64,000 nt of DNA from Streptomyces sp. LBL (GTDB lineage Bacteria > Actinomycetota > Actinomycetes > Streptomycetales > Streptomycetaceae): NCBI RefSeq assembly GCF_029893585.1, contig NZ_JARXYX010000002.1, positions 1 to 64,000 on the forward strand, given 5' to 3'. Shown here piece by piece: positions 46,533-55,428 of the stretch. The translations under genes and the position numbers were made by a program. Every line of letters begins with the position of its first letter. Within the stretch, counting starts at the first letter, position 1. Under the pieces are notes generated by a model. That model searched no databases. It was not told the DNA's origin and saw only the letters and a list, made by a program, of their open reading frames with translations.

Positions 46533-48037
46533 CCGGCCACCGTGCTCACCGGCGCAAGCGCCTGCGCCCCGGGCGCGGCCAGCTTCGACTGCCGTTTCCG
46601 CGTGGGGAGTTCGAGGTAGATGGACCGGAAGGTGTCGATGGTCTGTCGCAGTGTGAACTGCTCGATCACGCGTAGCCGGGCCGCTTCGCCCATCACTCGG
46701 CGCCGCGCCGGATCGCGGAGCAGTTCCAGTGCGGCCGCCGCCATCGCGGCCGGATCACGCGGCGGTACGACGAGCCCGGTGTCGCCGACGGCCTCGCGTA
46801 CACCGCCCACGTCGGTGGAGACGGTCGCCCGCCCGCACGACATGGCCTCGATCAGGGTGAACGGGAAACCTTCACTGATGCTGGAGAGCATCACGACGTT
46901 GCCGGCCGCGTACGCGTCCTTGATGTCGTCGACGCGCCCCTCGAAGGTAACGGCGTCCGCGTGCCCGAGTCCGGCCGCCAGCGCCTCACAGCGCTCCCGA
47001 TAGGCCTCCCCGCCGCGCGGTGTTCCGCCGAACAACCGGAGCCGGGTGCCGGGGAGTTGGGCCCGTACGAGGGAGAAGGCCCGGATGAGGGTCTCCAGGT
47101 CCTTGATGGGGTCGACCCGGCCCGCCCAGCTGAGGGTGAGCGCCTCCGGCTCGGGTCCGGCCGGCGGGAACGCGGCCGGGTCCACGCCGTTGTAGACGGT
47201 GCGGATCGACCCCGGGTCGGCGCCGCCCTGTTCCTCCCAGAGCCGGTTGTAGCGGTTGCCCGGCGTGATCAGGGCCGCCCGGCGGTAGGTCTCCTCCGCA
47301 AGCAGTCTGAAGAAACCGAGGACGACGGCCTTCACGGGCCAGCGGTAGGGGGCGGTGCGGTAACCCAGGTAGCGCTCGCGCAGATAGACACCGTGCTCGG
47401 TCAACAGCAGGGGCACGCCGTGCCGTTCGAGCGCGGCGAGGCCGGGCAGGGCGGCGACGCCGCCGCTGACGGCGTGCGCGACCCCGGTCTGCGGCAGCGG
47501 CGTGGCCAGCGGGCGCAGGGCGTGCTCCAGCAGGGTGGTCGCGGTGAGCGCGTCGTGCAGGGTGGGACCGGACTCGCGTACCGCGAGGCCCGGCCGGTTC
47601 CACACGTCGGCCAGGATCGCGACGGCCCGGTCGCCGCGCAGGAACGGGCTCAGCGCCCCGTCCGCGGCGGCCCGCGCCATGGTGTACAGGGCGGGCGGGA
47701 ACTGGTCCTCGGCGCGCGGATCGAGCAGCGCGGTGAGGAACCGCTCGTAGGCGGCGGCGAGTCGGTTGCGGGCGCGGCCCCTGAGCGGGCGCCCCTCGGG
47801 CGGGGCGCCCCACATGGGCACGGACCGGACGTGCGAGACATGGGCGGGCAGGTCCCAGACGACGGGTTCGCGTCCGGTGCCGGTGACGGCGAGGACGTCG
47901 AAGTCGATGTCGGGCATGCCCTGGACGAGTTGGTCGCACCAGACGCTCACACCGCCATGGCTGTGCGGGTAGGTGCCTTCGGTGAGCAGGGTGACACGCG
48001 TCACGCTGGGGCGTCGCGCGCCGTGGGGAACGTGCAT
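46529..48037 (-). CDS. pelF: PelF-like GT4 glycosyltransferase
   Basis: 502 residues from ATG 48037 (GGAG seven bases upstream). TLLTEGTYPHSHGGVSVW is the distinctive PelF N-terminus. SWAGRVDPIKDLETLIRA and EGFPFTLIEAMSCGRATVST are the GT4 donor site with the E-x7-E motif. PelF is the cytoplasmic transferase that builds the Pel polymer from UDP-GalNAc/GlcNAc. It is the second gene of the operon, 96 bp after the deacetylase, and is coupled to the membrane protein. Confidence 0.9.
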   Translation of the reverse strand: MHVPHGARRPSVTRVTLLTEGTYPHSHGGVSVWCDQLVQGMPDIDFDVLAVTGTGREPVVWDLPAHVSHVRSVPMWGAPPEGRPLRGRARNRLAAAYERFLTALLDPRAEDQFPPALYTMARAAADGALSPFLRGDRAVAILADVWNRPGLAVRESGPTLHDALTATTLLEHALRPLATPLPQTGVAHAVSGGVAALPGLAALERHGVPLLLTEHGVYLRERYLGYRTAPYRWPVKAVVLGFFRLLAEETYRRAALITPGNRYNRLWEEQGGADPGSIRTVYNGVDPAAFPPAGPEPEALTLSWAGRVDPIKDLETLIRAFSLVRAQLPGTRLRLFGGTPRGGEAYRERCEALAAGLGHADAVTFEGRVDDIKDAYAAGNVVMLSSISEGFPFTLIEAMSCGRATVSTDVGGVREAVGDTGLVVPPRDPAAMAAAALELLRDPARRRVMGEAARLRVIEQFTLRQTIDTFRSIYLELPTRKRQSKLAAPGAQALAPVSTVAG

Positions 48038-48133
48038 CGATGGGCTCCACGGCCGAGGTGTGGGGTGGTTCGTACCGGTCCCGGCCACGGGTGGCGGCCG
48101 GGACCTCGGTCGGTCCTTGCGTCGGTGCGCCGT

Positions 48134-50263
48134 TCAGTTGTCCGCGGAGTACGGGACCTGCGCGGTCACGCCTGCGGGGACGTGGGTGTCCGGCGCGGGG
48201 TCCGTGGCCGCGGCGGCTTCGGAGGCGTCGGCGGCCGGGAACGCGGCGGACGCCGGCAGGGTGAGGCCGAGCGGGGTGCCCGCGGCGGGCGTCCAGCCGG
48301 ACCCCTGGCCCGCGTACGCCGTGCCGAAGGCGGCGCCGGCCCGGGTGGTGCCGGTGGGCGCGGTCACCGGCACGGCCACTGCGTCCGGTGCCTCGACGGT
48401 CACCGCGTCGCCGATGCGGTAGGCGGTGATCCGGCCGGCCTGGAGGGCGGCCCGCCAGGCGGCTCTGCGCTGCAGTTCGGTGCCGATGTCCTTCATCCGC
48501 AGGTTCACGATGGGGGTGCTGTCGGCGAACAGGGCTTCGTAGCCATCGAGGACGCCGTTGAGCAGCGGGTAGGCGATGCGCTCCTCGGCCAGGTTCGACT
48601 GGTGGATGTAGTGCGGCTTGGGGTCGTTGGATAGGACGTGCCCGAGGGCGATCCGCTTCTCCAGCGGCACGATGTGGCCGGCATAGCCGGTGGCCGTGTC
48701 CAGCGGTGCCGCGAGGCAGGTGGTGGTGGCCGGGTTGTCCTCACAGATGCCGCTGCCGCCCTGGGCGCGGCTGGTGTAGATCCAGTTGTACTCGTCGACC
48801 TGCTCGGCTGCCTTGCCCGCGTTGTAGAAGACGTTCATCGGGTAGCGGGGGACGGTGGTGGCCGGGCCGACCTGACGCTGGGCGGGGTCACGGGAGTTGT
48901 CGGAGCCGAGCCAGCCGATGCCGTTGTCGCCGAGGGCGAGCGCCAGGTTGGGGTTGTCCTCGGGCTGCTGCGGCAGGATCTTCATGCCGGAGTGCTCGCC
49001 GGTGACCAACTCATCGTGTTCCAGCGGGAGTTTGGCGCTCTGTCCCCATACGCGGTTGGTGGCGATCTCGTCGGAGATCTCCTTGCGGCTGACCCACCTG
49101 GTGCTGCCGTCGGCGTTGGTGGCGCACTTCCAGGGCACGACCGCGATGTCCTGCACGCAGCCGAGGAAGGCGTGCGAGTAGGTGTGGTTGATCCAGCGGA
49201 ACTCGCCTCGGTCCGCGACGAACTTGTCGGCGAGCGCGTCGACGCCGTTGTTGTCCTCACGCTCGTCGACGCTGCCGGCGGCGTTGTAGGCGAGGTCGAG
49301 GGTGAAGTGGCGGCTGTCCTGCCAGGCGGTGGCGTGGTCGACGTCCGCGGAGGTCATGCGGATCGGGTCGGGCGTGGCGCCCGGGTCGGTGCAGTCGATG
49401 TCGCCGGGCGTGCAGTTGAGGGTGGTGTTCCAGCGGTCGTCGGCGGCGAACACGTCGTCCACGTGCACGGCGAAGTAGTTGCGGGAGGCGCCGAGGTGGA
49501 CGCCGCCGGTCATCCACTCCACGATGCCGCGGGCCAGCAGCCGGAACTGCTGCTGGTACTGGTTGTAGACGAACGTGACGACCAGCTCGCGCCGCCCGTC
49601 GTGCCGGTACTCGCCCACCAGCGAGCCCCGCGTCTGCCGCCCGGGGATCGGGGCGTCGACGTACGAGGTGAAGTCGGCGCCCGCCACGGGAGTGGACAGG
49701 TAGGCGTAACTCTCCCCCACGGCAGGGTCGTTGTCCTCGAAGGGCACCGAGCCGTCGAGGTAGCCGAAGGGGCCGGCCCGGCCGGCGGAGGTCACCGCGG
49801 CCTGCGCCCCGTCGACGCTGCCGGAGTAACCGCCGTTCACCGGGTACTGCAGTCCGGCCTGCGGACGCGCGTAGGTGTAGGCGTCGACCTGGGGGATCGC
49901 GTACGTCTGCTCGTAGGCCGCGAGCGCCGCCATCTCCGTCGAACCCGCCGCGAACGGGTTGTCGTTGGGCAGCACGACGGCCTGGTACTTGGCGCGCGGC
50001 CGGCCGTCCACGGTGTCCGCGAGGAAGCCGGCGTCGATCACGGGCCGTCCGGACCGCGTGAGGTCGATCTCGGTGTACGGCGTTCCGGCCGTGTCCAGTT
50101 CCGCCGCGATGGCGTCGGTGGACGGGCCTCCGTCGCTCACCACAAGAACCCGCAGGTCGATGCGGGGCGTGGTGTCGTCGGCGTGGGCCGCGCCGGCCGG
50201 CAGGCCGAGTGCGGCGACGAGCGCGCCCACAGTGAGCGCGGTCGTGCGTATGGTCCGCTTCAT
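48134..50263 (-). CDS. Secreted polysaccharide deacetylase of the Agd3/CE18 type
   Basis: 709 residues with a signal peptide (about 1-28). The N-terminal Rossmann-like region (LRVLVVSDGGPSTDAIAAEL) is followed by the deacetylase barrel: HVDDVF at 267-272 is the metal Asp motif and H360-x3-H364 (INHTYSHAFLGC) the His pair. This arrangement and length match fungal Agd3, which partly deacetylates galactosaminogalactan, and the PelA deacetylase region. I start it at ATG 50263 with GGAGGGG upstream. It heads the operon; the polymer would become cationic outside the cell. Confidence 0.85.
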   Translation of the reverse strand: MKRTIRTTALTVGALVAALGLPAGAAHADDTTPRIDLRVLVVSDGGPSTDAIAAELDTAGTPYTEIDLTRSGRPVIDAGFLADTVDGRPRAKYQAVVLPNDNPFAAGSTEMAALAAYEQTYAIPQVDAYTYARPQAGLQYPVNGGYSGSVDGAQAAVTSAGRAGPFGYLDGSVPFEDNDPAVGESYAYLSTPVAGADFTSYVDAPIPGRQTRGSLVGEYRHDGRRELVVTFVYNQYQQQFRLLARGIVEWMTGGVHLGASRNYFAVHVDDVFAADDRWNTTLNCTPGDIDCTDPGATPDPIRMTSADVDHATAWQDSRHFTLDLAYNAAGSVDEREDNNGVDALADKFVADRGEFRWINHTYSHAFLGCVQDIAVVPWKCATNADGSTRWVSRKEISDEIATNRVWGQSAKLPLEHDELVTGEHSGMKILPQQPEDNPNLALALGDNGIGWLGSDNSRDPAQRQVGPATTVPRYPMNVFYNAGKAAEQVDEYNWIYTSRAQGGSGICEDNPATTTCLAAPLDTATGYAGHIVPLEKRIALGHVLSNDPKPHYIHQSNLAEERIAYPLLNGVLDGYEALFADSTPIVNLRMKDIGTELQRRAAWRAALQAGRITAYRIGDAVTVEAPDAVAVPVTAPTGTTRAGAAFGTAYAGQGSGWTPAAGTPLGLTLPASAAFPAADASEAAAATDPAPDTHVPAGVTAQVPYSADN

Positions 50264-50426
50264 GCGGTGAAGTCCCCTCCCCGGGCAGGGGTGAGTACGG
50301 CTCCCATGGAGCTGACGCACCCCCTCGCGTGGCGCCGGCGTCCCCCTCAGAAGCCGGTCGTCGACGCGTCCGTCGCGTCACATAGTGATGCAGGTGTGTA
50401 GCTTTCGTGGCCATCCTGCGAAACAT

Positions 50427-50487
50427 GACGGAAAAGCGCAGGTGTCCAACACGTCATCCATGGAACCGAATAGCACGCTTTTCCGTC
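50427..50487. promoter_or_regulatory. 12-bp perfect inverted repeat upstream of the polysaccharide operon
   Basis: GACGGAAAAGCG (50427-50438) and CGCTTTTCCGTC (50476-50487) are perfectly complementary and 37 bp apart. The 416-bp gap between the deacetylase and the secreted protein gene has no supportable gene. Between the arms on the minus strand is CTATTCG, a possible -10. The dyad may be an operator or a looped regulatory site. Confidence 0.5.
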
Positions 50488-50679
50488 GCGGAGGCGCGGG
50501 CGGCCCGAGGCGCGGAAGCGCCCCGGGTACTGGTCCGGCGCTTTCCGGCGCGGCGTGGCGCACCGGCGGGCCGCGAGGGCCCGCCGGGCGCGGTGCCGGT
50601 GTCCCACACCGCGGTGTGCGCCTGGTCACAGGCCGGTTTCAGGTCACCGCACCACGACCCACCGCCCCCTGGCGGGCGG

Positions 50680-51207
50680 TCAGGCGCAGAGCACGCGCGT
50701 CTCGGGCGTGTAGACCGGACCGCCGCTGATGTTGGTGGTGTCGCTGAACTCGGCGTAGTAGTACGAGTAGAAGCCGATGTTGCCGTTGCAGCCGGAGTCG
50801 GGTGCCACCCGGAGTGTGAGAGTGACGGTGCGGCTCTGACCGGGCGGAATGGTGGCACCGTAGTCGGTGCCGAGGTCGGCGGGGCCGATCCCGGAGCAGG
50901 GGGTGGAGCCGTTGGCGGTGGCCAGGCTGCAGCCGGTGAAGCTGTACTTCAGGTCGGGGCGCTGCGTGGTCAGCCAGGTCGGCTCGATCGTCTGGTACAC
51001 GAACCAGACGTCGTAGGTCTTGTGGTTGGTGAGGGTCATCGACAGATTCACCGTGCCGCCGGGTGTGACGGTGGCACTGTCGGTGGCGAACGTCAGTTCG
51101 GCCGGCGCCGGGTCGGCCGCACTCGCGGTCGGGGTCAGGCCGAACACGGCGAGGGCGAGGGCGAGGACGGCACCGAGGCCGAAGCGTCTCATCAGTGGTG
51201 ATCGCAT
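50680..51207 (-). CDS. Small secreted protein of unknown function
   Basis: 175 residues from ATG 51207, or 170 from ATG 51192. The signal peptide (RRFGLGAVLALALAVFGLTP) ends at TASAADP. The mature part is a beta-rich, Ig-like domain with four Cys residues (TGCSLA, TPCSG, DSGCNGN, RVLCA) that probably form two disulphides. I do not recognise the family. It is next to the exopolysaccharide operon on the same strand, so cell-surface function is likely but unproved. Confidence 0.7.
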   Translation of the reverse strand: MRSPLMRRFGLGAVLALALAVFGLTPTASAADPAPAELTFATDSATVTPGGTVNLSMTLTNHKTYDVWFVYQTIEPTWLTTQRPDLKYSFTGCSLATANGSTPCSGIGPADLGTDYGATIPPGQSRTVTLTLRVAPDSGCNGNIGFYSYYYAEFSDTTNISGGPVYTPETRVLCA

Positions 51208-51665
51208 GACCTGGGAGGCTAGGCAGCCCACACGCGCACCGCCTGCCCCGTCAGGGGCCCCGGAGCCCCGTCCGGCCGAAAGTGCGCATCACGTGAAGAT
51301 GACGTGGTGGACTCGTGCGTGTTTCGTGGGGGCCGTAAAAGCCCAGGCAGTGCGGGTGGGGCGGGGTGGTTCGACGGAGCCGGTGACGCCGGACGGCCGC
51401 GGGGGGCGCGCAGATGATATTGGCGCGTATCGGATCCGCCGTACCGCTCCCCCGTCGGCACACGGTGTGGAGGTTCCCGGCCAACCGCCGGATTCCGGCC
51501 CTGGTCCGGGCGCGGTCGGCGGCTGCCTCGGGCGGTTCCTCACGACGGGGCCGGAAGTCATCTGTGGAACCTCCGTCCCATTGATGCGGGGGCGTATCGC
51601 AGGTTCCATGGCCCTGCCCGGCGGCGGACCGCCGCCGGTACGGATTTCTTGGGGGTGGGGGGACT
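51208..51665. other. Divergent 458-bp intergenic region
   Basis: This region separates the secreted-protein gene (minus) and the metallopeptidase gene (plus) and must contain both promoters. An AT-rich patch near 51413-51436 (GATGATATTGGCGCGTATCG) is the likeliest promoter DNA. No gene or conserved motif was recognised. Confidence 0.4.
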
Positions 51666-54593
51666 GTGCGTCAGTCCAGAGCGAGTTCGCAGAGACCTGC
51701 GGGGTTGTCTGCGGGGTCACCAAGAGCGCGAAGAGCAGGAAGAGGCGGCATATCGGGTGCGGCGGCGCTGATCGGCGTCGCCGCACTCGTCGTCTCGGCG
51801 GTTCCCGCGGCCGCGGCCACGGGGGACGGGACAGCACCGCCGAGTCCGGGAGAGGTGATCCCGGGGCAGCAGACGGCGACGCCCGCGCTGGTGGAGGGCA
51901 TCCGGGAACAGGCCCCGGCGGCACGGGACGCGGCGGGCGCGGCGCGCGCCTACCTCGGCACGAAACAGGCCCGCTACCGGATCGCGGACCCGGGGCGCGA
52001 TCTGGAGCCGGTGAAGACCGTCTCGGCCGACGGCCAGGAGACCGTGCGGCTGCGGCAGAAGTACCACGGCATCCCGGTTCTGGGCGGTCAGTACGTCGTC
52101 CGCATGGAGAAACAGAACGGCGATCGGGTCGTCACCGGCACCTCCGGCAAGTACTTCACCGGGCTGCGGACCGGCACCACGGCCGAGGTCGACGACGCGC
52201 TCGCCGTGGAGCGGGCCGTCGACGCCGTACTGTCCGGCCTGCGCGCACAGGACTTCACCGCGTACACGCAGGACACGCAGGACACGCAGGAAACGCAGGA
52301 CCGGCCGCCGCTGACCGGCACCTCCCACGGCCTGGTCGTCCTGCCCAAGGGCCCGGGCGTGCTCACCCGGCACGTCACCGTGCAGGGCGAGGATCCGGCG
52401 CACGGAGAACCGGTGCTGCGCGAGGTCTACATCGACGCGCGGGCCGGATATCCCGTCCTCCAGTACAGCGGTATCCGGACGTTCGGCACGCCCGCGGCGG
52501 GCGGAAGGAATGCGGCACAGCGCAGCCTCGCCGCGGAAGCCGCCCCCGCGGAGGCGGGCTCCGGCGTGAAGCTGGACGGCCGGAGCGTCGAACTCCCGGT
52601 CACCCACGACGAGACCCGCGGCGCGTACGTCCTGCGCGACCGCTCCCGCATCCACAACGATACCGACAACGCCCTCGCCACCTGGGACGCCCGCGGCATG
52701 TGGGCCAGTGACGTCGTGGGCACCTGGCCCGCGGACATCCAGGAGTTCGCCTCACCGACCCCGGCCTTCGGCGCCGACGCGACCGAGGCGGGCGCGGTGG
52801 ACGCGCACTGGGCCGCCGGGCAGGTGTACGACTACTACCGGAACAAACACGGCCGCGACAGCCTCGACGGGCGGGGCATGGCGATCAACTCCCTTGTGGG
52901 AGTGACCGATTACGGACAGCCGTACGTCAACGCCTTCTGGGACGGCCAGAAGATGGTGTACGGCAACGGCGACGACGAGTACCGTCCGCTTTCCGCCGGA
53001 CTGGACGTCGTCGGCCACGAGATGACCCACGGCGTCATCGAGCACTCCGCCGACCTCGTCTACGCGGGCCAGTCCGGTGCCATGAACGAGGCGATCGCGG
53101 ACTACTTCGGCAATGCCATCGAGACGGACGCGTACGGCATCCCCGCGAACGACCCGGACGCGGCCCTGCTCGGCCAGGCGCTCTGCCGGACCAAGTCCGC
53201 CCGCGAGTGCGCGATCCGCGACATGAACGACGGGCGGACCACCGCCAAGTCCTTCACCGGCGTGGGATTCGGCACCGACAACGGTGGTGTCCACCTCAAC
53301 TCCACCATCTTCTCGGGTGCGTTGTGGGACATCCGCGAGGACCTCGACCCCGCCCTCGCCGACCGGATCGTGTACAAGGCGCTCACGGAGTACCTCACCC
53401 CGATCGACGGCTTCACCGAGGGGCGGGCCGCGGTGATCGCCGCCGCCAAGGCCCTGAACGTCGGCGGCCGGGACCTCACGTCCGTCCAGCGGGCCTTCAA
53501 CGCCCATGGCATCGTGCCCAACTGGGAGCTGGCCCTCGGCGTCGACTCCGATCTGCTGCTCGAGCGGGTCAACACCACCGACTCCCAGGTGGGTGCGGGC
53601 GGTGGCTGGTGGGCGGCCTCCACGTCCGACGAGAAGGGCGCCGAGGCGTACTCAGTGTGGGCCGGACGCACGGACGGCACCGGGCAGTTGAAGCTGATGA
53701 GCCCCAACGACGGCCGCTACCACGTGAATCCGGCCACCGACGGCAGGACGGTGGTGTGGCAGGCGCACGGGTCCGACGGCGTGGACATTCTCGCCCGGCC
53801 CGTCGCGGGCGGGCCGGTGAAGGTCCTGTGGCACGGCCGGAGCGTGGGCAACGCGCTGGATGTCGACGGCGACGTCGTGGCCTTCGCGTACAACAACCAG
53901 GGCGGCCGGGCGGGCGTGGCCTACCTGAGCCTGAAGGACCCGGCGAACAAGGTCCAGCTCGGCGGGGGCACCTACCGCCGGGCCACCTTCCCGTCGGTGA
54001 GCGACGGCAAGGTCGTCTACCAGGACCGGCGGCGCGTACGCGCGGAGCAGGACCGGCAGGGCGTACGCGCGGAGCAGGACCGGCAGGGCGTACGCGCGGA
54101 GTACGAGTCCACCACCCGGATGATCGATGTGGCGACCGGTGAGGAGACGGTGATCCAGCAGGCCGCCCCGGGCGCCGACCTGGGTCCGACCGCCCTCACC
54201 GGTGATCACGTCTACTGGCTGCTCGACGAGATCAACCAGAACGGCGTGACGACCCTGCGCCGGGCCGGCCTCGACGGTTCGGGCGTCACCGACCTCAGCC
54301 CGGAGAGCGGCCCGGACGCCCTGAACGTCTCCACCGTGACGGCCTCCGAGGAGGCGGTGACGATGACCGCTCGGACCCCGGACACCGAGATCCGCAACGA
54401 GTCGCTGTCCAAGCTCTGGCAGTTCTCGCCGACGGGCACGGGCGATGCCGTACGCAGGAGCCGGGTCTCCTGCAACCGGGGCGAGCAGCTCTCCGCCGCC
54501 GCGGCGCCTGGCACCCAGGTCCTGTGGCTCGACGCGACCACCGGCATCAGCAATCTGGTGACCCGGACACGGCCGACGGGCAGCTGCGCCTGA
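51666..54593 (+). CDS. Secreted M4-family (thermolysin-like) metallopeptidase with C-terminal repeat domain
   Basis: 975 residues. A basic stretch precedes a signal peptide (cleavage near 50), then the FTP and PepSY propeptide (about 75-260). The catalytic domain (about 320-630) has H451-E-M-T-H455 and NEAIADYFG with the third zinc ligand. After it, about 640-975 is a beta-propeller-like repeat part. Two repeat insertions are present: QDTQDTQETQD at about 202 and VRAEQDRQG twice near residue 790. GTG 51666 follows a G-rich ribosome site. It is exported and self-processed. Confidence 0.9.
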   Translation: MRQSRASSQRPAGLSAGSPRARRAGRGGISGAAALIGVAALVVSAVPAAAATGDGTAPPSPGEVIPGQQTATPALVEGIREQAPAARDAAGAARAYLGTKQARYRIADPGRDLEPVKTVSADGQETVRLRQKYHGIPVLGGQYVVRMEKQNGDRVVTGTSGKYFTGLRTGTTAEVDDALAVERAVDAVLSGLRAQDFTAYTQDTQDTQETQDRPPLTGTSHGLVVLPKGPGVLTRHVTVQGEDPAHGEPVLREVYIDARAGYPVLQYSGIRTFGTPAAGGRNAAQRSLAAEAAPAEAGSGVKLDGRSVELPVTHDETRGAYVLRDRSRIHNDTDNALATWDARGMWASDVVGTWPADIQEFASPTPAFGADATEAGAVDAHWAAGQVYDYYRNKHGRDSLDGRGMAINSLVGVTDYGQPYVNAFWDGQKMVYGNGDDEYRPLSAGLDVVGHEMTHGVIEHSADLVYAGQSGAMNEAIADYFGNAIETDAYGIPANDPDAALLGQALCRTKSARECAIRDMNDGRTTAKSFTGVGFGTDNGGVHLNSTIFSGALWDIREDLDPALADRIVYKALTEYLTPIDGFTEGRAAVIAAAKALNVGGRDLTSVQRAFNAHGIVPNWELALGVDSDLLLERVNTTDSQVGAGGGWWAASTSDEKGAEAYSVWAGRTDGTGQLKLMSPNDGRYHVNPATDGRTVVWQAHGSDGVDILARPVAGGPVKVLWHGRSVGNALDVDGDVVAFAYNNQGGRAGVAYLSLKDPANKVQLGGGTYRRATFPSVSDGKVVYQDRRRVRAEQDRQGVRAEQDRQGVRAEYESTTRMIDVATGEETVIQQAAPGADLGPTALTGDHVYWLLDEINQNGVTTLRRAGLDGSGVTDLSPESGPDALNVSTVTASEEAVTMTARTPDTEIRNESLSKLWQFSPTGTGDAVRRSRVSCNRGEQLSAAAAPGTQVLWLDATTGISNLVTRTRPTGSCA
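54034..54102. repeat. 27-bp in-frame repeat inside the metallopeptidase gene
   Basis: Two exact 27-bp copies and a partial third encode VRAEQDRQG, Arg- and Gln-rich residues inserted in the propeller part. Nine codons per unit keep the frame. Confidence 0.9.
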
Positions 54594-54596
54594 CCG

Positions 54597-54650
54597 GTAC
54601 CGAACACATCCGTACCAGTATCGAACGCTTCCGTACCGGTACCGACCACG
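54597..54650. repeat. 21-bp tandem repeat after the metallopeptidase gene
   Basis: Two and a half copies of a GTACCGAACACATCCGTACC-like unit with GGTACC cores lie right after the stop codon. Each unit is partly palindromic, so the array can fold and may work as a terminator. Confidence 0.6.
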
Positions 54651-54808
54651 GACACGGGTACGGAGTACAGGCAGGGGTGCGGAGTACGGGCAGGGACGGC
54701 GGTCTGCCGGGCAGATGTCCGGCGGGCCGCCGCTCCCCGAGCTCCGTCAGGTGGTGCGGGGCAGGTGCTGCGACGGAGGGCACATGCTGCGGGGGCAGCC
54801 CATCCGGG

Positions 54809-55201
54809 TCACGCTTTCGCCGCGTCGTACTCCTCGCGTGCCTGCTGGATCGCCGCCATCCGCCGCTCCGTCCACTGTGCGAGGGCACGGACCTGTTGGG
54901 CGGCCTCCCGGCCGAGATCCGTGAGGGAGTAGTCCACTCGGGGCGGGATCACGGGCTTGGCGTCGCGGTGGACCAGACCGTCGCGCTCCAGGGTCTGCAG
55001 GGTCTGGGTCAACATCTTCTCGCTGACCTTGCCGATCTCCCGGCGCAGTTCACTGAACCTGTACGAGCGGTCCAGCAGCGCGATCAGGGCCAGCGTGCCC
55101 CAGCGGCTGGTGACGTGCTCCAAGGCGCCGCGCTGCGGGCACATCCCGTCGCCGTCGCCCGTCCGCACACGGCCGACGGGCAGCCTCTCACTTACTCCCA
55201 T
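54809..55201 (-). CDS. HxlR family transcriptional regulator
   Basis: 130 residues with the HxlR Cys in GMCPQRGALEHV and the winged helix SEKMLTQTLQTLERDGLVHR. Such regulators often sense electrophiles or redox change through the Cys. ATG 55201 is preceded by GTAAGGTAC, which may be both ribosome site and operator, as in many HxlR genes. No obvious target is divergent from it. Confidence 0.88.
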   Translation of the reverse strand: MGVSERLPVGRVRTGDGDGMCPQRGALEHVTSRWGTLALIALLDRSYRFSELRREIGKVSEKMLTQTLQTLERDGLVHRDAKPVIPPRVDYSLTDLGREAAQQVRALAQWTERRMAAIQQAREEYDAAKA

Positions 55202-55292
55202 ATCCGTACCTTACTTTGACGAGGAGGGGACGGGCGCGGCACCTGAACGCGGCGGGCCGGGGTCGAGGGCGGCCCGGTGAGGGTGCGCCGGG

Positions 55293-55428
55293 TCACCCCT
55301 TCAGGCCTCCGGCCCGGAGATCCGCCCGCCAGAACCTCTGCAGGCTCAGGACCAGGGCGATCAGGGGAAGGACCGAGACGGCCGAGCCCATGATGATCAG
55401 GGAATGCAGGTCGGGGGCGTCGAACCGC
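55293..55428 (-). pseudogene. C-terminal remnant of a sugar ABC transporter permease
   Basis: Out of frame with the beta-glucosidase 3' end, the minus strand encodes [39 protein letters not shown] (key end SLQRFWRADLRAGGLKG), the normal last helix and tail of an MalG-type permease. Nothing upstream of it belongs to such a gene. A deletion apparently joined the end of the glucosidase gene to the last 40 codons of a lost permease gene. Confidence 0.7.

Noticed and set aside
47973..48422. Plus-strand frames opposite pelF and the deacetylase start
   Set aside because: They are shadows of minus-strand genes and cross the 96-bp intergenic gap without conserved features.
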